Positions 42,596 to 51,674 of a DNA stretch of 64,000 nucleotides are shown one piece after another. Under the pieces are notes generated by a model that did not search any database, had not been told where the DNA came from, and worked only from the letters and a program-made list of their open reading frames with translations. Source of the DNA: Streptomyces sp. NRRL S-31. GTDB taxonomy: Bacteria > Actinomycetota > Actinomycetes > Streptomycetales > Streptomycetaceae. Both the position numbers and the translations under genes were made by a program. Each line of letters starts with the position of its first letter. The stretch's first letter is position 1. The stretch lies in NCBI RefSeq assembly GCF_000718775.1, contig NZ_JOCB01000022.1:21106-85105 (forward strand). Direction: 5' to 3'.

Positions 42596-42710
42596 GACCG
42601 GCGACACCCCCTCCGACACCCCTGCCCCGGCCCCGCCGCCGCTCCTCCGGCCATGCCGGGGGCGGTCGTTCGGGTCCATCATGTCCCACGCCGGGCGCCT
42701 GCCGGCGGGC

Positions 42711-42965
42711 TCACCAGCCGAGTCCCGCCCGGGCCAGCCGGTCCAGGGCCTCGTCGAGCACGGGCCCCGGCTGTCCCAGGAAGAGCCGCACGTACGCCTC
42801 CGCCGAGCCGTCCGCCCTGCGCGGGAGTCCGTGCGGAGCCGTCATGCTGCCGGCCCCCGGCAGGACCCCGGCCGCCAGGCACAGCCGCCGGTAGTGAGCC
42901 TCCGAGCCGTCCCGCACGAAGCGCGTCGGTACCCGGAACCGCAGTAGGCGCCGCGCGTCCCCCGG
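42711..42965 (-). pseudogene. C-terminal relic of a PLP aminotransferase-like gene
   Basis: The minus-strand frame ending at 42,711 reads LLRFRVPTRFVRDGSEAHYR, then CLAAGVLPGAG and VLDEALDRLARAG. This resembles the small C-terminal domain of class I/II aminotransferases. The lysine-bearing large domain is absent, so it is a fragment. The family call is tentative. Confidence 0.4.
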
Positions 42966-43165
42966 CCGGAATCGACGACATGCGCGAAAGGCACCGAACC
43001 GGCCGGGGTCGCCCACCGGGCACCGTGCGCGCCGTCACCCCGGCCCTGCCACGCGCTCAGCGCGGGGTGGGCCGACGGTCGAGGGTGCTCGTCGGTGTGC
43101 CGCCCGGGCGCTCCGGGGCCGGCGGCGAGGTCCCCCGGCGCCCGCCGCGTGACCGGGTCCCGCCG

Positions 43166-43957
43166 TCAACCGGACGCGGTGTCTCCTCGGTCCTTCCGCT
43201 TCTCCAGGGCGAGGTGCCCGCCGTCGACCGGACTCGTCCCGAGTATCCTCCCGAGTTCGGCCAGTTTCTCTTCGTGGGTGAGCGACGGATTCGACTCGAG
43301 CGCCAGCTTGACGCGCTCCCCGAACTGCTCGGACCTGAGCACTTCCATCACGCTCATCAGTTCCGTGGGATCGACGTCGTCATTGATCCGGGCATTCCGT
43401 AGAATTCTCAACTGCTCGTCACTGAACATCCTGGTCACCAGGGCGGCGGCGAAACGCTGTCGCGCCTCCGCACCGCTCATGCTGGTTTCTTCCTCTTCGG
43501 GGGCATTCATCACCTCTTGCGAGGAATCCGCGTCACCCGGAGGGGACGATTCGGCGGCGGCCCGGCGGCCGGTCCTGCGCGAACGAGCGACTCTGTCCCA
43601 CGTCGACTTCACGGCCGGAAGTGCCTGGGTGTTCCAGAACCTCTTCACATGCGGCATGGCCTTCTGGAGGGCGACGAAGGTCTCGGCGAGAAGCACCAAG
43701 GTGTTCAACAGCGCCTCGAGGTCCACGGGCTCCTCCGCCCGCGAGTCCGCCGCGTTGTCATCCGTGACGTGGATGAAGATCGGCTGCGGGTCCGTCGGCG
43801 CGTCCGCTTCGTCCTCGTCGATGGGACTCAGCGTGACCTGTCCCAGTCGATTCGTGCCGTCCTCGCGGGTAAGGGGGCTGTAGTCACCGGGTTTCTTCCG
43901 CGACGACGACAGATCCGACCCGTCTTCCCACTCGACCCACATCTTCTTCCTGGGCAT
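43166..43957 (-). CDS. Hypothetical acidic protein of 263 aa
   Basis: ATG 43957 (MPRKKMWVEWEDGSD). The first 70 residues are acidic and probably disordered. The middle (about 75-125) is amphipathic helical (DLEALLNTLVLLAETFVALQKAM). A short linker rich in Ser/Glu/Asp follows, then a helical C-terminal domain (RQRFAAALVTRMFSDEQLRIL, VMEVLRSEQFGERVKLAL). There is no membrane segment or signal peptide. I do not recognise the family. Codon use is less extremely GC-rich than in its neighbours, which hints at a different history. Confidence 0.65.
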   Translation of the reverse strand: MPRKKMWVEWEDGSDLSSSRKKPGDYSPLTREDGTNRLGQVTLSPIDEDEADAPTDPQPIFIHVTDDNAADSRAEEPVDLEALLNTLVLLAETFVALQKAMPHVKRFWNTQALPAVKSTWDRVARSRRTGRRAAAESSPPGDADSSQEVMNAPEEEETSMSGAEARQRFAAALVTRMFSDEQLRILRNARINDDVDPTELMSVMEVLRSEQFGERVKLALESNPSLTHEEKLAELGRILGTSPVDGGHLALEKRKDRGDTASG

Positions 43958-44742
43958 TACTCACTTCCATCCCGTGGGCACGGCACGACAACAGACGCAC
44001 GACTCGAACGGAGTTGGCATTCCGGCTCCGCGGGCGGGCGGGGCGCCGTTCGGCGGGCGCGACCGGTTCCCCGGAAGCCATGTCGCAACTGTACGTGCGG
44101 GCACCGACGTCGCCGTGGGGATCGCAGGGCAAGGCCGGGTCGGTCCGGCGGGCCGCGGTTCCGGGTGGGCGTGCAGGGCGGAAGCTCTCTCCGGGTCAGC
44201 GGGAGGTCAACCGCACACGCCGGCCTGGCGCCTGAGCGCTGACGGGCAGGGTGGCGACGCGCCACGCTGTGAGGGTGACTTATGTCACGGAAGAGAAGCG
44301 CATGATCACAGTGGCCGGATCGCATCGGTCGCCTGGTGGCCGGAACTCACTTCGCGCACAACGCGGCGAGGGCGGGGAGAGCGGGACTCCTGGCACCCCG
44401 GCGGGTCCTGACCGCCGCGCGCCGTGATCCGGCTGAGGATCTTCCACTGTCCGGCCACTGACGGGTTCCGGTCACGAGATCCGACAAGCGGGCGCGCGCC
44501 GTGTCGCACGCTTGCTCAAAGGGGAAATGAAGCTGCCCCATTGTTCATTCAGAGCAACTTCCTGTGACCAGATCGCGACGCGGGAAGGGGGGTTGACGAG
44601 GCCTTGTCGCGTCTGGCTGACTCGACGGGTCATGAGGAATGCGCGCCGGTCGCGTCATCAACCTGCGAGAAGTGCCCAAGTTTCGAGAAAGTAAAATTCG
44701 ATGGTTGTCCGTCAGAGAATGAGGAAATGGGAGAGAAACACT
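43958..44742. other. 785-bp gene-free divergent region with Crp-like site
   Basis: No ORF here has protein-like composition. GTGACTTATGTCAC (44,275-44,288) fits the GTG-N6-GNCAC pattern reported for Streptomyces Crp sites. A small hairpin GTGGCG/CGCCAC lies at 44,251-44,265. The right half (44,290-44,740) is relatively AT-rich and probably holds the promoter of the glycan operon; no clear -35/-10 pair was fixed. Confidence 0.4.
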
Positions 44743-45774
44743 GTGAGGTTGGCGGTTACCGGTGGATCCGGGATGCTCGGGTCGGCGCTGCTCGCCTCCG
44801 ATTGGGAGGGCGCCGAGTGGACCGCGATCGACGTCCGGCCTCCGCTGGACGAGTACGAGGGCGCGTCGCGTTTCCGGCAGATCGACATTCGTGACACCGC
44901 ACGTCTCACCACGGCGCTGCGTGGGATCGACGTGGTGGTGCACGCGGCGGCCGCACTGCCCAGCCATTCCGCGAGCGAGATAGCCTCCGTCGACGTGCAG
45001 GGCACCGAGTCCGTGCTGGCCGCCGCGAAGGCGGCCGGTGTCGGACGCTTCGTGCACATCTCGTCGACCGCCGTCTACGGGCTTCCCCGGTACTGTCCGA
45101 CCCCCGAGGACTACCCCTGCCGACCGGTCGACGCGTACAGCGCCGCCAAGCGCGCGGCGGAGGTGCGGGTCGAGCGGGCCCGGCGGGAGGGCCTGTGCGC
45201 TCCCATCCTGCGGCCGAAGACGTTCCTCGGCGAGAACCGGCTCGGGCTCTTCGCCATGCTCTTCGAATGGGCCGAAGAAGGACGGGACTTCCCGCTGCTC
45301 GGTGGGGGCGGTCACCGCGCCCAGATGCTCGACGTGCAGGACTTGTGCGCGGCCGTGCGCGCCGCCTGCGAGTTGCCGGATGCCCAGGTGAACGACACCT
45401 TCAACATCGGTGCCGACCGGTTCGGCACCCTGCGCGAGGACTTCCAGGCCGTTCTCGACGCGGCCGGCCACGGTCGCCGGGTCCGCGCCCTGCCCGTGCG
45501 CCCCGCCGTCGCCGCGCTCCGCGGGCTCGCCGCCCTGCGGCTCTCCCCGGTGTACAAGCGGCTGATCCACAAGCTGACCGCGGATTCGTACGTGAGCATC
45601 GGCAAGGCCGCCGAACACCTCGCTTTCGCGCCGCAGTTCAGCAATGAGGAGACGCTGCTGCGGACCTACGCCTGGTGGCGTGGTTCTGCTGCCCGGACGT
45701 CACGGGCCACCGGGCGCACGCACCGCGATGCCTGGAGCCAGGGCGCCCTGCGCCTGGCCAAGACGTTCTGCTGA
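44743..45774 (+). CDS. NAD-dependent epimerase/dehydratase (extended SDR)
   Basis: 343 aa. GTG 44743 is chosen since GGAG lies nine bases upstream and the family starts RLAVTGGSG; ATGs at 44719 and 44701 are alternatives. The NAD-binding motif is TGGSGMLG. The catalytic residues are Ser in HISSTAVYG and Tyr-x3-Lys in AYSAAK. These enzymes epimerise or dehydrate nucleotide sugars. As the first gene of the operon, it probably prepares the sugar donor. It may act like the decaprenylphosphoryl-ribose pathway enzymes, given the UbiA-family gene that follows, but sequence alone does not settle the sugar. Confidence 0.88.
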   Translation: MRLAVTGGSGMLGSALLASDWEGAEWTAIDVRPPLDEYEGASRFRQIDIRDTARLTTALRGIDVVVHAAAALPSHSASEIASVDVQGTESVLAAAKAAGVGRFVHISSTAVYGLPRYCPTPEDYPCRPVDAYSAAKRAAEVRVERARREGLCAPILRPKTFLGENRLGLFAMLFEWAEEGRDFPLLGGGGHRAQMLDVQDLCAAVRAACELPDAQVNDTFNIGADRFGTLREDFQAVLDAAGHGRRVRALPVRPAVAALRGLAALRLSPVYKRLIHKLTADSYVSIGKAAEHLAFAPQFSNEETLLRTYAWWRGSAARTSRATGRTHRDAWSQGALRLAKTFC

Positions 45775-46033
45775 ACCGCGGCGCCGGGCGGTCCGCTCCG
45801 GATTCCGTTCCTGCGGCACGCCTGCCGGGCCCCGGTCCCCTTCCCCTCGGGACCACCTGCCGCGCTGCGCCCGTCGACATCAGCGCTCCCCCTGTACACA
45901 GCCCCATCCCGACGCGACGAGGCGGCCGGTGGCGATCCATGCCACCGGCCGCTCGCCGGTTCCCTCCCGCGCCCGGACGGGAGGATGCACCCGCGCCGCA
46001 CGGGACCGACGCACGCAACCATAGGAGGTCTCC

Positions 46034-47266
46034 ATGGAGTATGCCGTGAGCCCGGCGCTGGACGCCGGGCGGTCTCCCGCCGGCGACAGGACCGGCATCC
46101 TTCCCGAACCCGCCCCCGCCATCGAACCCGCCGTCCCGCCCACGGCTTCCGGGACCGGACACGAGGTGCGCCACGGAACGAGCACCGCGCCTCACGGGCC
46201 GGAATCCGCAGGACCACAGAAGGGTGAATTGGCCGAATTCCCGGGGAAGGCGCAGGAGACCACCGCGCACCATGCCGTTCCGGAAGCCGGGGCCCACCCC
46301 GGGCCCGCCGCTTCCCTGTCGCGGAACCCGCCCATCGCCCCGGACGACACCTCCTTTCCGCCGCACCCTGACGCCTCCCCACCGACAGGTGAAGGGCGCG
46401 TACGGGCCGCGTTCCGACTACTGCGGCCCCGCCAGTGGGTGAAGAACGGGCTCGTCGTGGTGGCGCCACTCGCCATCGACCCGGACGCGCTGGCGAAGGG
46501 GGCGGGCAGCGTGGCGGCCGTGTTCGCCGCGTTCACGGCTGCCGCGGGCGCGGTCTACGTGCTGAACGACTGGCTCGACCGGGATCGGGACCGGCTGCAC
46601 CCGGAGAAGCGGCACCGCCCGCTGGCGAGCGGACGCATCGGGGGCACCGGGGCGCTGCTGCTGGCCGCCCTGTGTCTGGCGGTCCTGGCCACCTGCCTGC
46701 TGCTGGTCCCGCCGGCCGCCGCCGGGCTCGTCGGCGCCTACCTCGTGGTCAACCTCGCCTACTGCCTGTGGCTCAAGCACCAGCCGCTGGTGGACGTCAG
46801 CATCGTCGCCCTCGGCTTCGCGCTGAGGGTCGCGGCGGGCTCGGCCGCCGCAGGGGTTCCCTACAGCTCCTACTTGCTGATCTGCGTCTACTGTTCGTGC
46901 CTGCTGCTGTCGCTCGGCAAGCGCCGTCACGAGCTGGCGCTTCACGCGGCGGTGGGCGAGGCGCACCGGCACCGGCCGGCGCTCCAGCACTACTCGGTCG
47001 GCCTGCTGGACAGCCTGATGATGGTCATGCTGGCGACCACGGTGATCAGTTACGCCCTGTTCACCCAGGGCGGACTGTTCTCCCGGCACCCGCTGCTGGC
47101 CACGCTGACTCTCCCCTTCGCCGTCTTCGCGGGCGCGCGCTACCTCCAGCTCGTCGTCGTGCACGACACCGGTGGCGAACCGGGCCGCGACCTGTCCCGC
47201 GACCACGCCATGCTGCTCAACGCGGCGCTCTGGCTCGGTCTTCTGATCATCGGTGCCACCACGTGA
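46034..47266 (+). CDS. UbiA-family prenyltransferase, decaprenyl-phosphate phosphoribosyltransferase-like
   Basis: 410 aa, ATG 46034 behind a strong AGGAGGT-like ribosome site. The first about 120 residues are a Pro/Ala/Glu-rich, probably disordered cytoplasmic extension, unusual for the family. The integral membrane core starts RLLRPRQWVKNGLVVVAPL. It carries the Asp-rich motif NDWLDRDRDRLHPEKRHRPLASG in overlapping parts and about eight TM helices. The layout matches DPPR-synthase-like members (UbiA superfamily), which load phosphoribose onto a polyprenyl phosphate. Neighbouring epimerase and glycosyltransferase genes support a lipid-linked sugar donor. Confidence 0.85.
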   Translation: MEYAVSPALDAGRSPAGDRTGILPEPAPAIEPAVPPTASGTGHEVRHGTSTAPHGPESAGPQKGELAEFPGKAQETTAHHAVPEAGAHPGPAASLSRNPPIAPDDTSFPPHPDASPPTGEGRVRAAFRLLRPRQWVKNGLVVVAPLAIDPDALAKGAGSVAAVFAAFTAAAGAVYVLNDWLDRDRDRLHPEKRHRPLASGRIGGTGALLLAALCLAVLATCLLLVPPAAAGLVGAYLVVNLAYCLWLKHQPLVDVSIVALGFALRVAAGSAAAGVPYSSYLLICVYCSCLLLSLGKRRHELALHAAVGEAHRHRPALQHYSVGLLDSLMMVMLATTVISYALFTQGGLFSRHPLLATLTLPFAVFAGARYLQLVVVHDTGGEPGRDLSRDHAMLLNAALWLGLLIIGATT

Positions 47267-47277
47267 GGAATTCCCCC

Positions 47278-48345
47278 ATGAACGAGCCGACCATGACCGG
47301 ACGCCCCACGGTCTCCGTGGTCGTCCCCAACTACAACTACGCGAAGACGCTGGGCGCGTGCCTCGACGCGGTGCTCGCCCAGACCTGCCCGCCGGCCGAG
47401 ATCGTGGTCGTCGACGACGGCAGTTCCGACGACTCGGTGCGCATAGCCGAGAGTTACCCGTGCACCGTCGTCAGCACCCCGAACCGGGGCGTCTCCGCCG
47501 CGCGCAACCTCGGCGTGCTGAAGAGTTCCGGCGACATCGTCTTCTTCCTCGACTCGGACATCGCCCTGCGGCCCGACGCACTCCAACGCGCGGTCGCGGC
47601 CCTGGAGTCCGATCCCGGCCTCGGGTTCGTCTGCGGGGTGTACGACGACGTCCCGCTCTTCGACGACGGCCCGGTGGAGCGGTACAAGGTGCTGCACGGG
47701 CACTACTGGCGGGTGCGCGCGGCGGGGCCGGTCCACGCCGCGTTCTTCTCACTGGGCGCGGTGCGCCGCAGCGTCTTCGAGGCGGCCGGCCCACTGGACG
47801 AGACGCTGCGCGCCACCGAAGACGTCGAGTACGGTGCCCGGCTGGCCCCGTTCTCCCGGATCGAACTGCGCGCCGACATCGTCGGGCGGCACGATGACGA
47901 CGACCGCCTCGGCATCCTGCTGCGCAAGCAGTTCACCCGCTCGGTGCCGCTGGTCTCGCTGTTCGCCGAGCGTGGGCGCGGCCGGCCGAAGCTCGCGGAG
48001 ACCGCGTACCGCCCTGCGGCCGTCGCCCTGCTGTGCCTGTCGGCGGCGGGCTTCGCCGCGGCGATGCTGCCGGGGGCGCCGAGCCAGGCGCTGGTGGTGC
48101 TCGGCGGCGCCGGACTCCTCGGATACACCGTCGTGGAGCGGCGGTTGCTGAACTTCGCCCGCCGCCGGGCGGGCCTGCGCTTCCTGCCGGTGTTCTACGG
48201 GTTGCACGCCTTGATGAACCTCACCACGGGTGCGGCGGCGGCCGTCGGCGGCGTGCGCTGGCTCCTGTCCGCCGACTTCCGGCGGCTCTACGCGGGAAGC
48301 CCCAAGCCCCTGACGCAGATGCCGGGCGGTCCCGCCGATGCGTGA
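47278..48345 (+). CDS. Glycosyltransferase family 2
   Basis: 355 aa, ATG 47278 with GAGGAA seven bases upstream, 11 bp after the UbiA-family stop. The GT-A fold shows VSVVVPNYNYAKTLGACLDA, VVDDGSSDDSV and the metal-binding DxD-like FFLDSDIAL; an ATEDVEYGARL segment provides the likely catalytic acid. Two C-terminal hydrophobic helices (LLCLSAAGFAAAMLPG and ALVVLGGAGLLGYTVV) anchor it to the membrane. It probably transfers a sugar onto a lipid or glycan acceptor at the inner face of the membrane. Confidence 0.9.
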   Translation: MNEPTMTGRPTVSVVVPNYNYAKTLGACLDAVLAQTCPPAEIVVVDDGSSDDSVRIAESYPCTVVSTPNRGVSAARNLGVLKSSGDIVFFLDSDIALRPDALQRAVAALESDPGLGFVCGVYDDVPLFDDGPVERYKVLHGHYWRVRAAGPVHAAFFSLGAVRRSVFEAAGPLDETLRATEDVEYGARLAPFSRIELRADIVGRHDDDDRLGILLRKQFTRSVPLVSLFAERGRGRPKLAETAYRPAAVALLCLSAAGFAAAMLPGAPSQALVVLGGAGLLGYTVVERRLLNFARRRAGLRFLPVFYGLHALMNLTTGAAAAVGGVRWLLSADFRRLYAGSPKPLTQMPGGPADA

Positions 48346-49456
48346 CGCGACGGCCGGCGGCCCGGTGACGGACCGCGTCCCCGCCGGCGCCGATCCCGAC
48401 GCCCCTGCCGACGGCAGCGGCTCGGACGGCCCCCGCGCCCCCGGGGGACGAGGGCCGCGCAGAACGCTGCTCGCCCTCACCGTGCTGTGGACGCTGTTCG
48501 TCCTGCTCAACCTGACGTTGTCCGGACACTGGTGGCCCTGGCTGGTGTTCTCCCTGGTCCCGCCGCTCGCCTACCCGGCCGGGTCCCTGGCCCTGCTGGT
48601 CGCCGCCGCGGCCGTGCGCCGGGTCCGGGCCCGCGCGACCGTCGTCCTCGCCGTGCTCGCCCTGGCGCTGGCCTGTCCGCAGTCCGGTCTGGTCCCCTCC
48701 GTGCTGTGGTACCGGGCGCCGCACCCGGGAGTGCCGGTGCGGATCGTCGCCTGGAACACCGAGTACTGGGACCAGGGCGAGGACCCCGCGACCTTCTACA
48801 CCCGGCTACGCGGTCTGCACGCCGACGTGTACATGCTCTCGGAGTACCTCAACTACCGGGACGGGGAGGTGGTGCCGATCAACGACCGGCCCCGCCTGGA
48901 CCGTGCCTTCCCCGGCTACCACGTCGTCGTCAAGGGGCAGTTGGTCACTCTTTCCCGGTTCCCGGTGGCCTCGGTTCCCGTGACGGACGACCCGGACGTG
49001 CTGCGGGTCGACGTCATCCCGCCCGGCGGCGCCCGCTTGTCCGTCTACAACGTCCACGTCCCCGCCCAGCTCGACCCCACCGCGAGCCCGCTCTCCGGGA
49101 CCTTCTGGTCCACTCTGCGCGACCGGGCCCGCGACCGGGGGCACAGCTATACCGCGCTGCGGACGTCGGCCCTGGCCGACGGCGCGCCCGGTGTCATCGC
49201 GGGCGATTTCAACACCACCGCCTCGATGGGCGACTTGCGCCGGACGGCCGACCTCGGTCAGGACGCGGCCCGGGCCGGCGGAAACCCCCTTCCACTGTCC
49301 TGGAACGCCCACCAGGCCGTCCAGCTCTGGAAGCTCGACTGGATGTTCACCCGTCACGGCTTCGTCGCCGCCGACTACCGCCTGCTGGCCCCCTGGGGCG
49401 CCTCCGACCACCGCGTCCAGATCCTCGACGCCCGCGATCCGAAGGCATCGTCATGA
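48338..49456 (+). CDS. Endonuclease/exonuclease/phosphatase (EEP) family membrane protein
   Basis: 372 aa, ATG 48338 overlapping the GT2 gene by eight bases. Residues about 40-125 contain three to four TM helices. The C-terminal EEP fold has WNTEYWD, YMLSEYLNY (metal-binding Glu), VYNVHVP, GDFNTT and ASDHR (catalytic His), the usual order for DNase I/sphingomyelinase-like phosphodiesterases. With the active site outside the membrane it probably cleaves a phosphodiester in a lipid carrier or glycan, not nucleic acid. Its embedding in a glycan operon supports that reading. Confidence 0.87.
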   Translation: MRDATAGGPVTDRVPAGADPDAPADGSGSDGPRAPGGRGPRRTLLALTVLWTLFVLLNLTLSGHWWPWLVFSLVPPLAYPAGSLALLVAAAAVRRVRARATVVLAVLALALACPQSGLVPSVLWYRAPHPGVPVRIVAWNTEYWDQGEDPATFYTRLRGLHADVYMLSEYLNYRDGEVVPINDRPRLDRAFPGYHVVVKGQLVTLSRFPVASVPVTDDPDVLRVDVIPPGGARLSVYNVHVPAQLDPTASPLSGTFWSTLRDRARDRGHSYTALRTSALADGAPGVIAGDFNTTASMGDLRRTADLGQDAARAGGNPLPLSWNAHQAVQLWKLDWMFTRHGFVAADYRLLAPWGASDHRVQILDARDPKASS

Positions 49457-50481
49457 CCGCCCCGGCGCATCAGGACCTTCCGTCTCCGCCGCCCGAACCG
49501 GCCGGCTCCCACACTCCCTCCGCCCCCGCACCACCTTCACGCGTCCGCAGGACCCTGCGGACCGCCGCCACCGTCCTCGTCCTCGCGGGCAGCCTGTTCT
49601 TCCTCGTCCGCTCCCTCACCGGCGGCCCGGCCGAAACCACCGCGGCCGTGCGCAGGGTCGGCCCCTGGCTGCTGCTCGCCGAACTGCCGGTGCTGGCCGG
49701 GCTGTGGGTGACGGCGCTGGCGTGGCGTGCCCCCCTGCGGCACCTGTCGGGGCCGCTGCCGGCGTCGCGTGCCGTGCAGATCTTCGCCGCCGGGCAGCTC
49801 GGCAAATACATCCCCGGCGTCGCCTGGTCCATCCTCCTGCAAGCCAGGCTCGCCCGCGGCGCCCGCATCACGACCGCGCAGATCACCGTCGCCTTCGGGG
49901 TGTACGCCGCCGTATCCGTGGCCACCGGCGCCGCGCTCGGCCTGCCCGCCGCCGTCCTGCGCGCGGAGGGACCGCTGCCCGCGCTGCTCACCGTCGGCGC
50001 CGCGGCGGCCGTCCTGTCCGCCGCGCCCCTGATGCTCGACCACGGGCTGGCCCTGGTCCGGCGCATCCCGGCCGTCGCCCGCCGGCTGGCCCCCGTTCCC
50101 CGCGCCACCCTCCGGGAAGCGGTCGGTCTCAGCACCGCTTCCTGGCTGCTCTCCGGCCTCCACCTGTGGCTGCTCGCGGTCGCACTCGGCGCCGGATGGA
50201 GCGAGGCGCTCGTCCCCTGCCTCGGCGGGTTCGCCCTCAGCACCGCCGTCTCCAGTCTCGTCGTGGTCGTGCCCGACGGCATCGGGGTGCGCGAGTCCGT
50301 CCTCGCCGTTGCGCTCACCACCTGCCTGCCGCCCGCCGAGGCCGCCGTCGCCGCCCTCGTCAGCCGCCTGCTGCTCGCCGTCGGCGACGTCCTCGCCTTC
50401 GGCTACGGCAGTTGGGCCGCTCGCGGCGCCCGTTCCCGTACCCGTACCCTTCCGCAACCCACCACCGGAGATCTCTCGTGA
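49453..50481 (+). CDS. Flippase-like (LPG synthase TM domain/AglD-like) membrane protein
   Basis: 342 aa, ATG overlapping the previous stop (ATGA). After about 40 disordered residues there are about eight TM helices. QLGKYIPGVAWSILLQARLA and VVPDGIGVRESVLAVAL are signature segments of the lysylphosphatidylglycerol-synthase transmembrane/flippase-like domain family. It lacks the catalytic C-terminal half of MprF. Members are proposed to flip or bind lipid-linked saccharides. Here it probably handles the lipid-linked product of the flanking glycosyltransferases. Confidence 0.85.
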   Translation: MTAPAHQDLPSPPPEPAGSHTPSAPAPPSRVRRTLRTAATVLVLAGSLFFLVRSLTGGPAETTAAVRRVGPWLLLAELPVLAGLWVTALAWRAPLRHLSGPLPASRAVQIFAAGQLGKYIPGVAWSILLQARLARGARITTAQITVAFGVYAAVSVATGAALGLPAAVLRAEGPLPALLTVGAAAAVLSAAPLMLDHGLALVRRIPAVARRLAPVPRATLREAVGLSTASWLLSGLHLWLLAVALGAGWSEALVPCLGGFALSTAVSSLVVVVPDGIGVRESVLAVALTTCLPPAEAAVAALVSRLLLAVGDVLAFGYGSWAARGARSRTRTLPQPTTGDLS

Positions 50482-51674
50482 GCCGTGCCCCCCGCGTCGT
50501 CACTCCCCCCGCGTACGACCTCTGCGTCGCCGTGAACTACTACGCGCCCTACGTCAGCGGCCTGACCGAGGTCGCCAAGGTGGTCGCGGAAGGGCTCGCG
50601 GCGCGCGGCCGGTCGGTGGCCGTCGTCGCCTGCCGGCACGACCCGGAGCTGCCGCTCACCGAGCGGCTGAACGGTGTGGACGTCTACCGGGCCCCGGTGG
50701 TCGCCAAAATAGGCCGAGGGCTGGTCAGCCCCGGGTTCCCCGGTCTGGTCCGCAAGGTCGCCGCCCGCTCCCGGGTCCTGCACCTCCACCTGCCGATGCT
50801 GGAGGCGGCGCCGCTGACGGCCCTCAGCCCGGTCCCCGTCGTCTCCACCTACCACATCGACCTCTGGCTGCCGCCGAGCCCCGTCAACCGCGCGGCGATG
50901 GCCGTCACCCGCCGCTCCGCCGCGCTCGCCCTGCGCCGCAGCGCCGCCGTCGTGGTCAACAGCGAGGACCAGGCCGCCCATTCGGAACTCTGGCCAGTGC
51001 TGCGCTCCACTCGCAGGACCGCGATCGCCGCGCCCTGCGCCGACCGGCGCGGCGGCGAGCCTCGGTACCGCGAGACCGCGGGCACCCATTTCGGCTTCCT
51101 CGGCCGGATCGTCCCCGACAAGGGACTGACCTACCTGCTGGAGGCGTTCACAGGGATCGACGATCCCGAGGCACGCCTGCTCATCGGCGGCGACTACACG
51201 ACCGTGGCGGGCGGCAGCGTCATCGCCGAGGTCCGCGCCGCCGCCGACCGCGACCCGCGCATCCGGATCCTCGGCCTCCTCGGGGGACGGGAGATCCACG
51301 ACTTCTACGCCTCCACGGACGTGTTCACGTTGCCCTCGGTGGCCGAGTCCTTCGGCATCGCCCAGGCCGAGGCCATGATGTGCGGCATCCCGTCCGTGAC
51401 GACCGACCTGCCCGGCGGACGCTACCCCGTGCAGGCCACCGGGCACGGTCTCATCGTGCCGTCGCGCGACCCCGCCGCCCTGCGCCACGCCCTGCTGGAG
51501 GCGGCGTCCTGGGGGACCGAACGCCGCACGGCCGGCGCCCTGCGGGCCCGGGAACTCTTCGGCACCGAGAGCTGCCTGGATCGCTATGCTGCCCTCTTCG
51601 ACGACGTGTCGGCCGGCGGCGGCGCCCTGCTCTCCGCCGCGCACGACGACGCAGGCAAGGAGCACGCCGCGTGA
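50478..51674 (+). CDS. Glycosyltransferase family 4
   Basis: 398 aa, GTG overlapping the previous stop (GTGA), with GGAG eight bases upstream. The GT-B fold shows the acceptor-domain start VNYYAPYVSGLTEVAKVVAEGL and the donor-domain segments GFLGRIVPDKGLTYLLEAF and SVAESFGIAQAEAMMCGIPSV (E-x7-E motif). The C-terminus ends EHAA after an acidic tail. GT4 enzymes are retaining transferases using nucleotide or lipid-linked sugars. It probably adds a sugar to the glycan started by the upstream genes. Confidence 0.9.
   Translation: MSRAPRVVTPPAYDLCVAVNYYAPYVSGLTEVAKVVAEGLAARGRSVAVVACRHDPELPLTERLNGVDVYRAPVVAKIGRGLVSPGFPGLVRKVAARSRVLHLHLPMLEAAPLTALSPVPVVSTYHIDLWLPPSPVNRAAMAVTRRSAALALRRSAAVVVNSEDQAAHSELWPVLRSTRRTAIAAPCADRRGGEPRYRETAGTHFGFLGRIVPDKGLTYLLEAFTGIDDPEARLLIGGDYTTVAGGSVIAEVRAAADRDPRIRILGLLGGREIHDFYASTDVFTLPSVAESFGIAQAEAMMCGIPSVTTDLPGGRYPVQATGHGLIVPSRDPAALRHALLEAASWGTERRTAGALRARELFGTESCLDRYAALFDDVSAGGGALLSAAHDDAGKEHAA

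Noticed and set aside
43974..44411. 145-codon + strand frame in the divergent gap
   Set aside because: No ribosome site, mixed composition and no coding-type third-position bias.
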